This document shows positions 1 to 7,865 of a stretch of 36,297 bases of DNA, piece after piece. The notes beneath the pieces were generated by a model that saw only the letters and a program-made list of their open reading frames with translations, ran no database searches and had not been told where the DNA came from. How positions within the stretch are numbered: position 1 is the stretch's first letter; the number at the start of each line of letters is the position of its first letter. The stretch comes from Elstera sp044372965 (GTDB taxonomy: Bacteria; Pseudomonadota; Alphaproteobacteria; Elsterales; Elsteraceae). Both the position numbers and the translations under genes were made by a program. The stretch is taken from contig NZ_JBILQX010000018.1 in assembly GCF_044372965.1 (NCBI RefSeq), positions 1-36,297 of the forward strand, read 5' to 3'.

Positions 1-837
1 GATGGCAATAAAGAATAGCCCCAACAGCAGGCCCTTGAACGGTTCGATATCCACCTGCAATTCGTGGCGATATTCGCTATCGGCCAGCAGCACGCCGGCG
101 ATAAACGCGCCTAACGACATCGAGAGACCGACAGCACTCACGAGCGCGGCGGTGCCGACGACGACGAGCAAAGCGGTGGCGATAAAGATTTCATGGGCGT
201 GGGAGGCCGCGACCATTTTGAAGATCGGGCGGATCAGAAAGCGCCCACCGAAGAAAACCAACAGCAGCGCCAGCACGGCTTCGCCCACGGCCTGCCACGG
301 GTCAACCGATGCAGCCGCACTGCCCTCCGGGGCCAAGAGCGGCAGAAGGGCAATCAGTGGAATAATGGCGAGATCTTGAAACAGCAGAATGGCAAAGCCA
401 TCGCGCCCGGTTTGCGTCGGCAGAAGGTCGCGTTCGGCCAGCATGGGCAGCACGAAGGCCGTGGAGGAGAGCGCGAGGCCAAAGCCGCCGATGACGGCAA
501 TCGGCAGGGCAAACCCAAGAACCCAATGACCAACAGCGGTCAGCAGGGCGGCGGTGAGGACCACCTGAAGCCCGCCAAGGCCGAAGACCGTATGCCGCAT
601 GACCCAAAGGCGCGACGGTTTCAACTCAAGCCCAATCAGGAACAGCAGCATGACCACGCCAAATTCCGAGACGTGGAGCATCGCATCCACATCGGTGACG
701 AGGCCCAAAGCTGCCGGGCCGATAACAATACCCGCCGCAAGATACCCCAGCACCGATCCAAGCCCGGCGCGTTTGGCCAGCGGCACGGCAATCACCGCCG
801 CGCCGAGCAGAATGACAATGGTAACGAGATCGCCCAT
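1..837 (-). CDS. kefB: Kef-type monovalent cation:proton antiporter (CPA2), 3' part missing
   Basis: N-terminal 279 codons of a cation/proton antiporter; the gene runs off the left edge of the window. It begins MGDLVTIVILLGAAVIAVPL and is a series of hydrophobic membrane segments. Motifs read from the minus strand include VLGYLAAGIVIGP, LLFLIGLELKPSRLWVMR, LSSTAFVLPMLAERDLL, GRDGFAILLFQDLAII and, near the edge, SEYRHELQVDIEPFKGLLLG. The last two are close to the KefB/KefC core. Family members exchange K+ or Na+ for H+ at the inner membrane, usually with a C-terminal TrkA-N domain, which cannot be seen here. The start codon overlaps the ubiE stop by one base (TGATG), so the two genes are translationally coupled. 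Whether it is KefB, KefC or another CPA2 member cannot be settled without the C-terminus. Confidence 0.9.
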   Translation of the reverse strand, partial: MGDLVTIVILLGAAVIAVPLAKRAGLGSVLGYLAAGIVIGPAALGLVTDVDAMLHVSEFGVVMLLFLIGLELKPSRLWVMRHTVFGLGGLQVVLTAALLTAVGHWVLGFALPIAVIGGFGLALSSTAFVLPMLAERDLLPTQTGRDGFAILLFQDLAIIPLIALLPLLAPEGSAAASVDPWQAVGEAVLALLLVFFGGRFLIRPIFKMVAASHAHEIFIATALLVVVGTAALVSAVGLSMSLGAFIAGVLLADSEYRHELQVDIEPFKGLLLGLFFIAI

Positions 838-1610
838 CAGAGCTTCCAGCCGCTGTGAATCGCGGCGATTCCTCCGGAGAGAGTGCGCACCTCGACGCGC
901 TCGAAGCCAACTCCACCCATTCGTGCCGCGAGTTCCTCTTGCGGGGGAAAGCGGCGGATGCTCTCCACCAGGTACTTATAGGAATCGCGGTCTTTCGCGA
1001 TCAGCGCGCCCAATTCGGGCAGCAGCTTGAAGGAGTAAAGATCATAAACTTTATCAAGCCCCGGCAGCGTGACGTGACTGAACTCCAAGCAAAAGAACCG
1101 CCCGCCGGGCCGCAGCACGCGGAACGCCTCGGCCAAGGCTTGATCAATATGGGTAACGTTCCTGAGCCCGAAGGCGATGGTGTAGGTATCGACGCTGCTA
1201 TCCGGCACCGGTAAATGCTGCGCGTCGGCGACGAGATAGGACAGCCCCGATTGCAGGCCGCGATCCAGCGCCCGGTCGCGCCCGACCGAAACCATGCGCT
1301 CGTTAATATCGGCAATCGTCACCAGCGCACCCGGCGCGCGCTGAAGAATACGAAAGGCGATATCGCCGGTGCCGCCGGCAACATCGAGGTATTTGCGTCC
1401 GGCGCGGGGCGCAACCCAATCGACCAGCGCCGCCTTCCACAGCCGATGCACGCCGAGGCTCATGGCGTCGTTCATCACATCGTAGCTGGGGGCTACGCTA
1501 TCGAAGACATCGCGGACCATGCCAGCCTTTTGGGCGGGATCGACCGGGCGGAAACCGAACCAACCGGCTTCCCGGTCGGCGCTTTGGGCGGGGGGGGCGT
1601 TGTTCGTCAT
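837..1610 (-). CDS. ubiE: Ubiquinone/menaquinone biosynthesis C-methyltransferase UbiE
   Basis: 257 aa, normal length for UbiE. This class I SAM-dependent methyltransferase C-methylates the benzoquinol ring in ubiquinone synthesis (and demethylmenaquinol where present). The family signature YDVMNDAMSLGVHRLWK lies at about residues 43-59, and the SAM-binding glycine motif LDVAGGTGD at 75-83. FGLRNVTHIDQALAEAFRVL and the late motif DSYKYLVESIRRFP follow. It is the first gene of a minus-strand pair, and its TGA overlaps the ATG of the antiporter gene. In many proteobacteria ubiE sits with ubiB or mutM; here the partner is a Kef-type antiporter. The 215-bp gap to the divergent HNH gene must hold both promoters, but I see no convincing sigma-70 hexamer pair. 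Confidence 0.96.
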   Translation of the reverse strand: MTNNAPPAQSADREAGWFGFRPVDPAQKAGMVRDVFDSVAPSYDVMNDAMSLGVHRLWKAALVDWVAPRAGRKYLDVAGGTGDIAFRILQRAPGALVTIADINERMVSVGRDRALDRGLQSGLSYLVADAQHLPVPDSSVDTYTIAFGLRNVTHIDQALAEAFRVLRPGGRFFCLEFSHVTLPGLDKVYDLYSFKLLPELGALIAKDRDSYKYLVESIRRFPPQEELAARMGGVGFERVEVRTLSGGIAAIHSGWKL

Positions 1611-1825
1611 GGGGCTAGTTTAGTGCGAACTTCGGCCCGAGGGAACCTTTGCGCTCCCGAAACAGCACATAGGCTATTGTGAATTTTTCGTGCCAAGCCC
1701 CGAAACCCCTGGGGGCAGGGTTGTCAGGGTAAGACGGATAGGATACCTACTTGGGGGCAGGCGTAACGGCGCTGTCCGAGCCCCTGGCAAGGGCTCCCCT
1801 CTGGTCGTGTCGGGGGTATTTGCGA

Positions 1826-2383
1826 ATGTCTTATGTGCATTGTCCCGCCTTGGTTCTGAATGCTGATTTTAGGCCACTCAGTTACTTCCCTTTGTCGCTC
1901 TGGTCATGGCAAGAGACGGTGAAGGCGGTGTTTCTGGATAGGGTGAATATTCTCTCTGAATACGACACGACGATCCGAAGTCCTAGTTTCGAAATGAAAT
2001 TGCCGTCGGTTATTGCTTTAAAAGATTATGTGCATACATCGCGCCGACCGGCCTTTACCCGGTTCAATGTTTTCCTCCGCGATGCTTTTAGCTGCCAATA
2101 TTGCGGCGATCAGTTCCCAACCCACGAGCTTACCTTCGATCACGTCATTCCTCGCTCGCGCGGGGGCCGGACCTCGTGGGAGAATGTCGTCACGGCCTGC
2201 TCCTGCTGTAATTTGCGCAAGGGCAGCCATTTGCCGCGCGAAATTCGCATGTTCCCGCTGGAGCCCGCGCAAGAGCCCTCAACGCACTTCCTGCAAGAGC
2301 GCGGCCGCCGCTTCCCGCCGAACTTCCTGCACGAAAGCTGGCGGGATTTTCTCTATTGGGACAGCGAATTGGATGTTGGTTAG
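1826..2383 (+). CDS. HNH endonuclease family protein
   Basis: 185 aa from ATG 1826. An in-frame TTG at 1751 would add 25 unsupported residues, whereas MSYVHCPALVLNADFRPLSY matches how this family usually begins. The nuclease fold is visible: a zinc-ribbon pair C90-x-x-C93 and C125-x-x-C128 brackets the catalytic segment FDHVIPRSRGG (D105, H106) and N120. The conserved N-terminal block (PLSLWSWQETVKAVFLDRV) is typical of a small chromosomal HNH family common in proteobacteria and cyanobacteria. Its biological role is not established; DNA repair or housekeeping cleavage is only a guess. The gene stands alone, between divergent ubiE and a palindromic repeat. Its leader holds a 6-bp hairpin (1778-1796, GAGCCC/GGGCTC), and GGGGGT lies about eight bases before the ATG. 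Confidence 0.88.
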   Translation: MSYVHCPALVLNADFRPLSYFPLSLWSWQETVKAVFLDRVNILSEYDTTIRSPSFEMKLPSVIALKDYVHTSRRPAFTRFNVFLRDAFSCQYCGDQFPTHELTFDHVIPRSRGGRTSWENVVTACSCCNLRKGSHLPREIRMFPLEPAQEPSTHFLQERGRRFPPNFLHESWRDFLYWDSELDVG

Positions 2384-2389
2384 GGTTTT

Positions 2390-2540
2390 AATCAGGGGCC
2401 TTGCCCCTGAATCCCAGCCAAGGGGCTAGCCCCTTGGCAATCCCATTTTTTTAAATCCTGATTCCCTTTGGGGGACAGTTGAAATCGTGGATTCTCAAGG
2501 GGCCGTCCCCCCTTGAGCGGGGTGTGGGGCAGAGCCCCGC
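2390..2540. repeat. Composite GC-rich palindromic intergenic element
   Basis: Four inverted repeats are packed into the gap between the convergent HNH and serine hydrolase genes. They are TCAGGGG/CCCCTGA (2392-2410), a perfect 20-bp palindrome centred on GCTAGC (2418-2437), CTCAAGGGG/CCCCTTGAG (2494-2517) and GGGGC-AGA-GCCCC (2526-2538). The last competes with an outer GCGGGG/CCCCGC pairing (2517-2540). A T-run at about 2446-2452 follows the palindrome, so the element may end transcription in both directions. From memory, similar mosaics of GGGGC/CAAGGGG palindromes are dispersed in Rhodospirillales genomes. No second copy occurs in this window, so the repeat status is inferred. Confidence 0.6.
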
Positions 2541-2546
2541 AATTCT

Positions 2547-3560
2547 CTATTCCGCAAAAACTGCTTGAACGAGATTCCCGATACGCTGGCGGAACTGGTG
2601 AAATTTTCGCACCTCGGTATGGCGCGTCGGATGCACCCGGTTGGCCAGCAACGCCCAGGTAATTCCGCGTTCGGGATCGATCCACACGCCCGTGCCGGTA
2701 AAGCCGGTATGGCCGATGGTTTTGGCGGAACAAAGCCCGCCGCCGGACCAATTTGGGTGGCGAACCTGCCACCCTAGCGCCCGCGTATCGGTCTGTTTTT
2801 CCAGCATGGCGATACGCGCAGCATTCGGAAGAGCGGCCCCGAAGGCGAGGGCTTCGGCCCGGCCTAGCACCGTCGCCAGCGTGCCGAATAATCCGGCGTG
2901 CCCAGCGATACCGCCGAGGGCGAAGGCGTTTTCGTCGTGAACCTCGCCCTTTATCATCCGCCCGCGCCATTGGCAGGCTTCGGTTGCCACGGTTAACGCC
3001 GGGCCGGGCGAGACCGCGAATCCGGCGGCCTCCGCCAACGTGGTAAGGCTTTGGCCGGTCAGACGGGTGACGATAATCCCGAGCAGTATAAAATTAATGT
3101 CGGAATAGACGTTTTCGCCGAACGCCCAATCCTTTTGCAGAATCAGCGCCGTTAGCCGCTCCGCGCCCTCGCCCCAGGTATAGATCGGCTCGACGGCGGG
3201 CAGGCCGCTGGTATGGGTCAGGCATTGGCGCAGCGTGACGCTGCGGACCCGGTGGCTGGGGTCGTATTGATGCAGATCGGGCAGATGGGTGCTCAGCAGA
3301 TCGTCAAGGTCTAAGCGCCCCGCTGCTGCGAGGGCGAGAATCGCGGGCGTGGTCAGCAGCACTTTGGTGAGGCTGGCGAGATCGAAGCGGTGATCGGGAG
3401 TGAGCGCCTCCGGTTCCGGCACGCGCTGGGCCAGCCCTAGGCTGGTTTCGAACCGTACTCCGTCGCGCGTCCGCAGGCCAAAGGCAAGACCGGGGCAGAG
3501 GCCGGACTCAATCGCCTCTTCAAGGGCAGCCGCGAGGGGGGGGAAGCGGGGATCGGGCAT
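2547..3560 (-). CDS. Serine hydrolase of the beta-lactamase / penicillin-binding-like family
   Basis: 337 aa from ATG 3560, which has GAGG just upstream. A TTG at 3569 overlapping the anmK stop is the alternative and adds three residues. The class C beta-lactamase-like fold is shown by the SxxK motif S63-L-T-K66, a YSDIN segment (Y152) in the place of the YxN motif, and a C-terminal GHTGFTG in the place of the KTG motif. VTLRQCLTHTSGLP is a typical family block. There is no signal peptide, so it is probably cytoplasmic. It lies immediately downstream of anmK, five bases after the stop, and is almost certainly cotranscribed with it. That suggests hydrolysis of a peptide or amide released during murein turnover, but the family also includes esterases and D-amino-acid amidases. 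Confidence 0.88.
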   Translation of the reverse strand: MPDPRFPPLAAALEEAIESGLCPGLAFGLRTRDGVRFETSLGLAQRVPEPEALTPDHRFDLASLTKVLLTTPAILALAAAGRLDLDDLLSTHLPDLHQYDPSHRVRSVTLRQCLTHTSGLPAVEPIYTWGEGAERLTALILQKDWAFGENVYSDINFILLGIIVTRLTGQSLTTLAEAAGFAVSPGPALTVATEACQWRGRMIKGEVHDENAFALGGIAGHAGLFGTLATVLGRAEALAFGAALPNAARIAMLEKQTDTRALGWQVRHPNWSGGGLCSAKTIGHTGFTGTGVWIDPERGITWALLANRVHPTRHTEVRKFHQFRQRIGNLVQAVFAE

Positions 3561-3565
3561 AGACC

Positions 3566-4642
3566 TCAACTCGGCTTGTTTGGGCGGTGCAAAACCCCGC
3601 CGCTGACAGGATAGGCCGCGCCGGTCGTGCTGGGAAGGCTCAGCACGCGCCCCTGCACGGCACGAATGGCGAGAAAACCGAAGGCTTGCGCTTCCAAGGC
3701 GTCGCCATCCCAGCCTAAGGTTTCGACCGGAACGGCGGGGGCCAAAGCCGCCGCTGCGATCCGCGCCATTAAATGCGCATTGTGCCGCCCGCCACCCGTG
3801 ACCAGCCAGCGCGTCGGGCGACTGGGCAGATGCGGCAGGGCGGCAGCGATGGTTTGGGCGGTGAATTCGGTCAGCGTTGCCGCGCCGTCTTCGGCAGAAA
3901 GCCCGGCCACGGCCTCAATCGCCCAACCGTTTCGATCCAAGGATTTCGGCGGCGGGGCCGCGAAATAAGGGTGATCCAGCAGCCGGGCGAGGGCCTTTGT
4001 ATCAACCCGCCCACGCGCCGCCAAGCGCCCGCCCGCGTCCCAGGTTTGATTGGTGTGGCGCGTTACCCAATCGTCGATCAGGGCGTTACCAGGGCCGGTA
4101 TCGAAGGCCAACAGGGTTTCATCGCCAATATAGGTGAGATTGCCGACGCCGCCGAGGTTGAGAATAACCAAAGGTTTCGGCAAGCCCTGGGCAAGCGCTT
4201 CGTGGAATACCGGCACTAGCGGCGCGCCTTGGCCGCCTGCCGCCAAATCGGCGTGGCGAAAGCGGTTGACCACCACAAGGCCAAGCTGAGTCGCCAATCG
4301 TTGCCCGTCGCCCAACTGGCGGGTGTAGCCGCATTTGGGCCGATGCAGGATTGTTTGCCCATGAAAGCCAACCACATCGGGGCGCTGGCCGGTTTGGCCG
4401 AGCAGGGTTTCGACCGCTTCGGCGTTCACCTCGGTCAAGCGCGCTTCAAGGTCGCTCAGCGGGTCGGTTTCGGCGCGGGCAGGGTCATGGACCAGGGCGC
4501 GCAGCTCTTCGCGTAGATCGCTCGGATAGGGCAGCGTCAGGGAGGGGCCAAACGCGGTAATCCGGTCGCCATCGCTTTCAATCCACGCCGCATCGACCCC
4601 ATCAAGGGCGGTGCCGCTCATTAACCCAAGTGCGCGTATCAT
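3566..4642 (-). CDS. anmK: Anhydro-N-acetylmuramic acid kinase
   Basis: 358 aa, full length for AnmK. The enzyme cleaves the 1,6-anhydro ring of anhydroMurNAc and phosphorylates it to MurNAc-6-phosphate, a cytoplasmic step of peptidoglycan recycling. Family motifs are in order: GLMSGTALDGVDAA at the N-terminus (residues 6-19), VVGFHGQTILHRP, the ATP-binding FDTGPGNALIDDW, LVTGGGRHNAHLM, and GWDGDALEAQAFGFLAIRA near the end. The hydrolase gene follows directly on the same strand, forming a probable two-gene recycling operon. Upstream lies the strong terminator of the preceding binding-protein gene, so anmK needs its own promoter in the 71-bp gap or depends on read-through. Confidence 0.96.
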   Translation of the reverse strand: MIRALGLMSGTALDGVDAAWIESDGDRITAFGPSLTLPYPSDLREELRALVHDPARAETDPLSDLEARLTEVNAEAVETLLGQTGQRPDVVGFHGQTILHRPKCGYTRQLGDGQRLATQLGLVVVNRFRHADLAAGGQGAPLVPVFHEALAQGLPKPLVILNLGGVGNLTYIGDETLLAFDTGPGNALIDDWVTRHTNQTWDAGGRLAARGRVDTKALARLLDHPYFAAPPPKSLDRNGWAIEAVAGLSAEDGAATLTEFTAQTIAAALPHLPSRPTRWLVTGGGRHNAHLMARIAAAALAPAVPVETLGWDGDALEAQAFGFLAIRAVQGRVLSLPSTTGAAYPVSGGVLHRPNKPS

Positions 4643-4650
4643 GAAGTCTT

Positions 4651-4688
4651 CTCAAGAAAAAACCCGGCAGAGCGAACTCTGCCGGGTT
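4651..4688 (-). terminator. Rho-independent terminator of the binding-protein gene
   Basis: A perfect 12-bp stem (4661-4672 pairing with 4677-4688, AACCCGGCAGAG) closes a four-base loop. Read on the minus strand the loop is UUCG, and the stem runs straight into UUUUUU then CUUGAG. It lies 26 bases past the stop codon of the LivK-like gene and ends just before the anmK start. This is the strongest terminator in the window, which fits a highly expressed monocistronic periplasmic protein. Confidence 0.93.
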
Positions 4689-4713
4689 TCATCAGAATGT
4701 TAATCCCGAAAGA

Positions 4714-5820
4714 TTAGAGTTCCGAGTATTTTCCGTCCTTCCAAACGAACCATACATATTGAGAAACCTTAAGGTCTCCCTTGGCGTCAAATTCGAGCTC
4801 GCCAATGACGGTTTTAAACTTGTTGCCTTTCAACGCTTTCGCGACATCGTCCTTTTTCATGGACTTGGCAATTTCAACGGCTTGCTTCCAAACTTCAATG
4901 CCAGCATAGGACAGCAAGGTGTACCCTTCGGGGTCGTAACCCGTTGCCTTGAACTGCTCAACAACTTTTAAAGCTGTCGGAAATTTCCGAGCATCGGCAC
5001 TGTTGGTCATCAAAACACCGTCGCTTGCCGGACCGGCAATCGTCCCAAACTCCGAGCTGACGATACCATCGCCCGACATAAACGCCGCCGTCAGGCCCTG
5101 TTCGCGCGATTGACGAACCAGCAAACCGGCCTCGTTGTGCAGGCCACCGAAGTAGATAGCATCAATGCCAGTCGCCTTCATCTTCGAGACGAGGGCCGAG
5201 AAGTCTTTATCGCCTGCCGTAACGCCCTCGTACATGGCTTCTTTGAGACCGGCGGCCGTCATGGCCTTCAAGGTTTCATCAGCCAAGCCCTTGCCATAGG
5301 TGCTCTTGTCGTGAATGACGGCGACTTTCTTGCCAGCGAAATTCTTGGCGAGATATTGGCCTGCAACGGTGCCCTGCTGATCGTCGCGACCGCATGTGCG
5401 GAAGACGTTACCGAACTTCGCCTTATCCGTTAATGTCGGATTGGTCGAGGCCGGGGTGATCTGGATAATGCCTTCTTCGCCATACACGTCCGAAGTCGGG
5501 ATCGAAACGGCAGAGTTGAAGTGGCCCAGAACGAACGGGACCTTCTTGGTGGCGAAGTTGTTGGCAATAGCAACGCCTTGGCGTGCATCCGACGCATCAT
5601 CGCCATATTCGACTTTAATCTGGCGACCCATAACACCGCCAGCAGCATTGATGTTCTTGACGGCCATTTCAGCGCCGCGCTTCAGTTGTTCACCAAAGCT
5701 GGCGTTCGGACCCGTGAAAGGACCGGCAACGCCCATGGTAACATCTTGTGCGAACGCAGCGCCGGTCATGGTCGCCGCAAATGCCGCCGCAGCGACAGTC
5801 AAACCGAACTTCTTCATCAT
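4714..5820 (-). CDS. Branched-chain amino acid type ABC transporter periplasmic binding protein (LivK-like)
   Basis: 368 aa with a clear signal peptide: MMKKFGLTVAAAAFAATMTG, then a probable cleavage at AFA/QDV around residue 24. The mature protein is a type I periplasmic binding fold (Peripla_BP_6). It begins VTMGVAGPFTGPNASFGEQL and contains AAGGVMGRQIKVEYGDDASD, PASTNPTLT and AVIHDKSTYGKGLAD, all standard for Leu/Ile/Val-binding proteins. The ligand could be a branched-chain or another amino acid, or an amide. The LivHMGF permease and ATPase genes are absent from both flanks, so this is an orphan that presumably serves a transporter encoded elsewhere. GGGGGA precedes the ATG. The gene is insulated by its own strong terminator and a 175-bp AT-rich leader. 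Confidence 0.95.
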   Translation of the reverse strand: MMKKFGLTVAAAAFAATMTGAAFAQDVTMGVAGPFTGPNASFGEQLKRGAEMAVKNINAAGGVMGRQIKVEYGDDASDARQGVAIANNFATKKVPFVLGHFNSAVSIPTSDVYGEEGIIQITPASTNPTLTDKAKFGNVFRTCGRDDQQGTVAGQYLAKNFAGKKVAVIHDKSTYGKGLADETLKAMTAAGLKEAMYEGVTAGDKDFSALVSKMKATGIDAIYFGGLHNEAGLLVRQSREQGLTAAFMSGDGIVSSEFGTIAGPASDGVLMTNSADARKFPTALKVVEQFKATGYDPEGYTLLSYAGIEVWKQAVEIAKSMKKDDVAKALKGNKFKTVIGELEFDAKGDLKVSQYVWFVWKDGKYSEL

Positions 5821-5921
5821 CCGAGTTAGTCCCCCTGTTTGGGTTGATACGCCCGGCTTGGTCTCTGACGGACCTTGCGCGCGGGCGGCTGGCGCAATCC
5901 TGCCCCACTCTTATCGGAAAG

Positions 5922-5981
5922 GCAATTTCGTAAAATTGCTGAATCGAGAATAATTGAAGGTTATATGTCTTGAATTTTACG
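5922..5981. promoter_or_regulatory. AT-rich inverted repeats upstream of the binding-protein gene
   Basis: The gap between the DUF2798 stop and the LivK-like start has an unusually AT-rich block. It carries a 7-bp stem GCAATTT/AAATTGC with a four-base loop (5922-5939). It also carries a second, longer-range inverted repeat, CGTAAAATT at 5929-5937 and AATTTTACG at 5973-5981, 35 bases apart. The first hairpin lies about 100 bases before the start codon. The arrangement could be an operator for nitrogen or amino-acid control, or a weak terminator for the DUF2798 transcript. No sigma-70 pair is convincing. Confidence 0.4.
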
Positions 5982-5995
5982 GCACGCCCGAAGAG

Positions 5996-6268
5996 TTACA
6001 GATTGCCGTACATTCTGGTAACAATCTTGCGCACGAACGGCGCGACGACCAATACGGTCGGAAAAGCAATGGCCCAAGAAACCGACCAAGACCCCATCCA
6101 GGTCCCGACAAAGGCCCCCGGCTCGGCAGCAACATCGGCCAATCCCAGCGCGCGGAGCGTGGCGATGCCGGACACGACGAAGGACATCATGCCCGACAGC
6201 AGCAGCCCGAAGGTTGTATTGATTAAACGGGTCCGGGTGGCCGGTGAGACCGAGGCAGCAAGGGGCAT
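5996..6268 (-). CDS. DUF2798 family small membrane protein
   Basis: 90 aa with two predicted membrane helices: roughly residues 18-40 (TTFGLLLSGMMSFVVSGIAT) and 60-82 (WSVSWAIAFPTVLVVAPFVR). The MSFVVSG...LRALG and W..SW..AFP.VLVVAP patterns match DUF2798, a family of two-helix inner-membrane proteins without a defined function. It starts 28 bases downstream of the HD-GYP regulator stop on the same strand, so it may be the last gene of that operon, although this could be incidental. No catalytic residue is apparent. Confidence 0.75.
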   Translation of the reverse strand: MPLAASVSPATRTRLINTTFGLLLSGMMSFVVSGIATLRALGLADVAAEPGAFVGTWMGSWSVSWAIAFPTVLVVAPFVRKIVTRMYGNL

Positions 6269-6296
6269 TCAGTGTGTCTCGAACGGGGGGAAGGGG

Positions 6297-7865
6297 TTAA
6301 CCCTCAACAACGCCTAAAAAAGCAGTGACGATTTCGGGGTCGAAATCAATATCGGTGCGGGCTTTGATCCAATCAATCGCCTCCTGCCGGGGCCAGGCTT
6401 CCTTATAGGGGCGTTTGGAGGTGAGGGCGTCGAACACATCGGCGACGGCGACAATCCGGGCGGAGAGGGGAATATCCTTGCCCTTCAGCCCGCGCGGATA
6501 GCCGGTGCCATTCCATTTTTCATGGTGGCCCAGGGCGATTTCGGCCCCGATGGACAGGAAGGTCCGGCCCCGCAGGCGGCGGCTGGCGGCCAGCAGAATT
6601 TCCGCCCCTAAGCTCGCGTGGCGGCGCATGGTCAGCCATTCGGTTTCGTCGAGCCCACCCGCCTTGCACAGAATACTATCGGGAACGCCGACCTTACCCA
6701 CGTCGTGAAGGATGGAGGCAAGGCCGATTTTCTTCACCAGCACGTCATCCAAATCCCCCATCGCAAGCCCACGGGTTTGCATCTCGCGGGCGATTTTATT
6801 GGTGAGGATCTCGACCCGGTGCAAATGATCGCCCGTCGTCGGGTCTTTGAACTCGGCGAGCCGCGCCAACGCAAACACGGTCGCTTCTTGGGCCATCGAT
6901 AAATGTTCTTGCAGCAGGACATTATCGTAAGCAATGGAGGCCTTGGCGCAAAACAGATCGACCAACCGGTGATCGAGTTGGGAGAGCGGGCGGGTGGCTT
7001 CGATAAAGGCGACCGAGCGCACTTCGCCGCTGGCCTTGAAAAACACGGCGCAATGATCGTCGAGATATTGATTGGAGCCGCGCGCGAACGCCGAAACGAT
7101 TTCATGCACGATCGACGGGTGCGGAATTTCGGCCAAGCGCTTCCCAGAGAGACTGGCAAAGCGCCCGGCGGCCGCCCGCACCACTGCCGTTGGATCGGAC
7201 CCCGGCAATTCATCGCCCGCCGTGCAGAGGATCGAGCCGCCCTCGGCATCCAGCAGCGCATTGATCTGGTCCAGAATCCCCGCAAGGAAAGCGTCGGTCG
7301 AGCGAAGCTCGAACAGGCTGGTGGACGCTTCCAGCACTTTTTCGAGGCCCTTGCGCCCCTGTTCGATGGCGACAAGATCGCGGTAGCTGCGCAGGGCGGC
7401 TACGATAGTGGTGAACAGCTTTTGCGCGGTTAGTTCCGCCTTCGATTTGTAATCGTTGATATCATACTCAACGATGACTTTTTGCTCCGGCGCCATGCCG
7501 GGCTGACCCGTGCGCAAGACGATGCGCACATTCTCATTGCCGATATCCTGGCGAATTTCTCGCACCAGCGTTAGGCCCGCGTCGTCGGTTTCCATAACCA
7601 CATCGAGCAGAATGACCGCGATATCGTTCGCCTTCCTCAGAATCTCCCGCGCTTCGCCGCCCGAAAGTGCCGAGATGATTTCAAGCGACCGCCCTTCGAA
7701 ACTGAAATCCGCCAGCACCATTCGGGTAACGCGATGAACATCGGGCTCATCATCCACCACCAGCATGCGCCAGGGTTGGGGAACCCGTTGCCGCTTGCGG
7801 CTCGGCTCCGGCGTATCGTCGGCAAACAGCAGTTCATCGTCGGGGTTGATGTCGGCGGGAACCAT
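6297..7865 (-). CDS. Response regulator with DUF3369 and HD-GYP c-di-GMP phosphodiesterase domains
   Basis: 522 aa in three parts. The receiver domain (about 33-160) has acid-pocket D38/D39, phospho-acceptor D88 (ILLDVV), T118 and a lysine in NDYKSK. A DUF3369 sensor-like domain (about 165-320) follows. The HD-GYP domain (about 325-520) has catalytic H387-D388 in ILHDVGKVGVPDS, then HHEKWNGTGYPRGLKG with G455-Y456-P457. Intact HD-GYP proteins hydrolyse c-di-GMP, so phosphorylation at D88 should control second-messenger turnover. Its ATG overlaps the kinase stop (TAATG), which marks the kinase as the cognate partner. There is no membrane segment, so the protein is cytosolic. Confidence 0.95.
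   Translation of the reverse strand: MVPADINPDDELLFADDTPEPSRKRQRVPQPWRMLVVDDEPDVHRVTRMVLADFSFEGRSLEIISALSGGEAREILRKANDIAVILLDVVMETDDAGLTLVREIRQDIGNENVRIVLRTGQPGMAPEQKVIVEYDINDYKSKAELTAQKLFTTIVAALRSYRDLVAIEQGRKGLEKVLEASTSLFELRSTDAFLAGILDQINALLDAEGGSILCTAGDELPGSDPTAVVRAAAGRFASLSGKRLAEIPHPSIVHEIVSAFARGSNQYLDDHCAVFFKASGEVRSVAFIEATRPLSQLDHRLVDLFCAKASIAYDNVLLQEHLSMAQEATVFALARLAEFKDPTTGDHLHRVEILTNKIAREMQTRGLAMGDLDDVLVKKIGLASILHDVGKVGVPDSILCKAGGLDETEWLTMRRHASLGAEILLAASRRLRGRTFLSIGAEIALGHHEKWNGTGYPRGLKGKDIPLSARIVAVADVFDALTSKRPYKEAWPRQEAIDWIKARTDIDFDPEIVTAFLGVVEG

Noticed and set aside
193..858. 221-codon plus-strand frame at the left edge
   Set aside because: It is antisense to the Kef-type antiporter. 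Its product is a Gln/Arg/His-rich chain without similarity.
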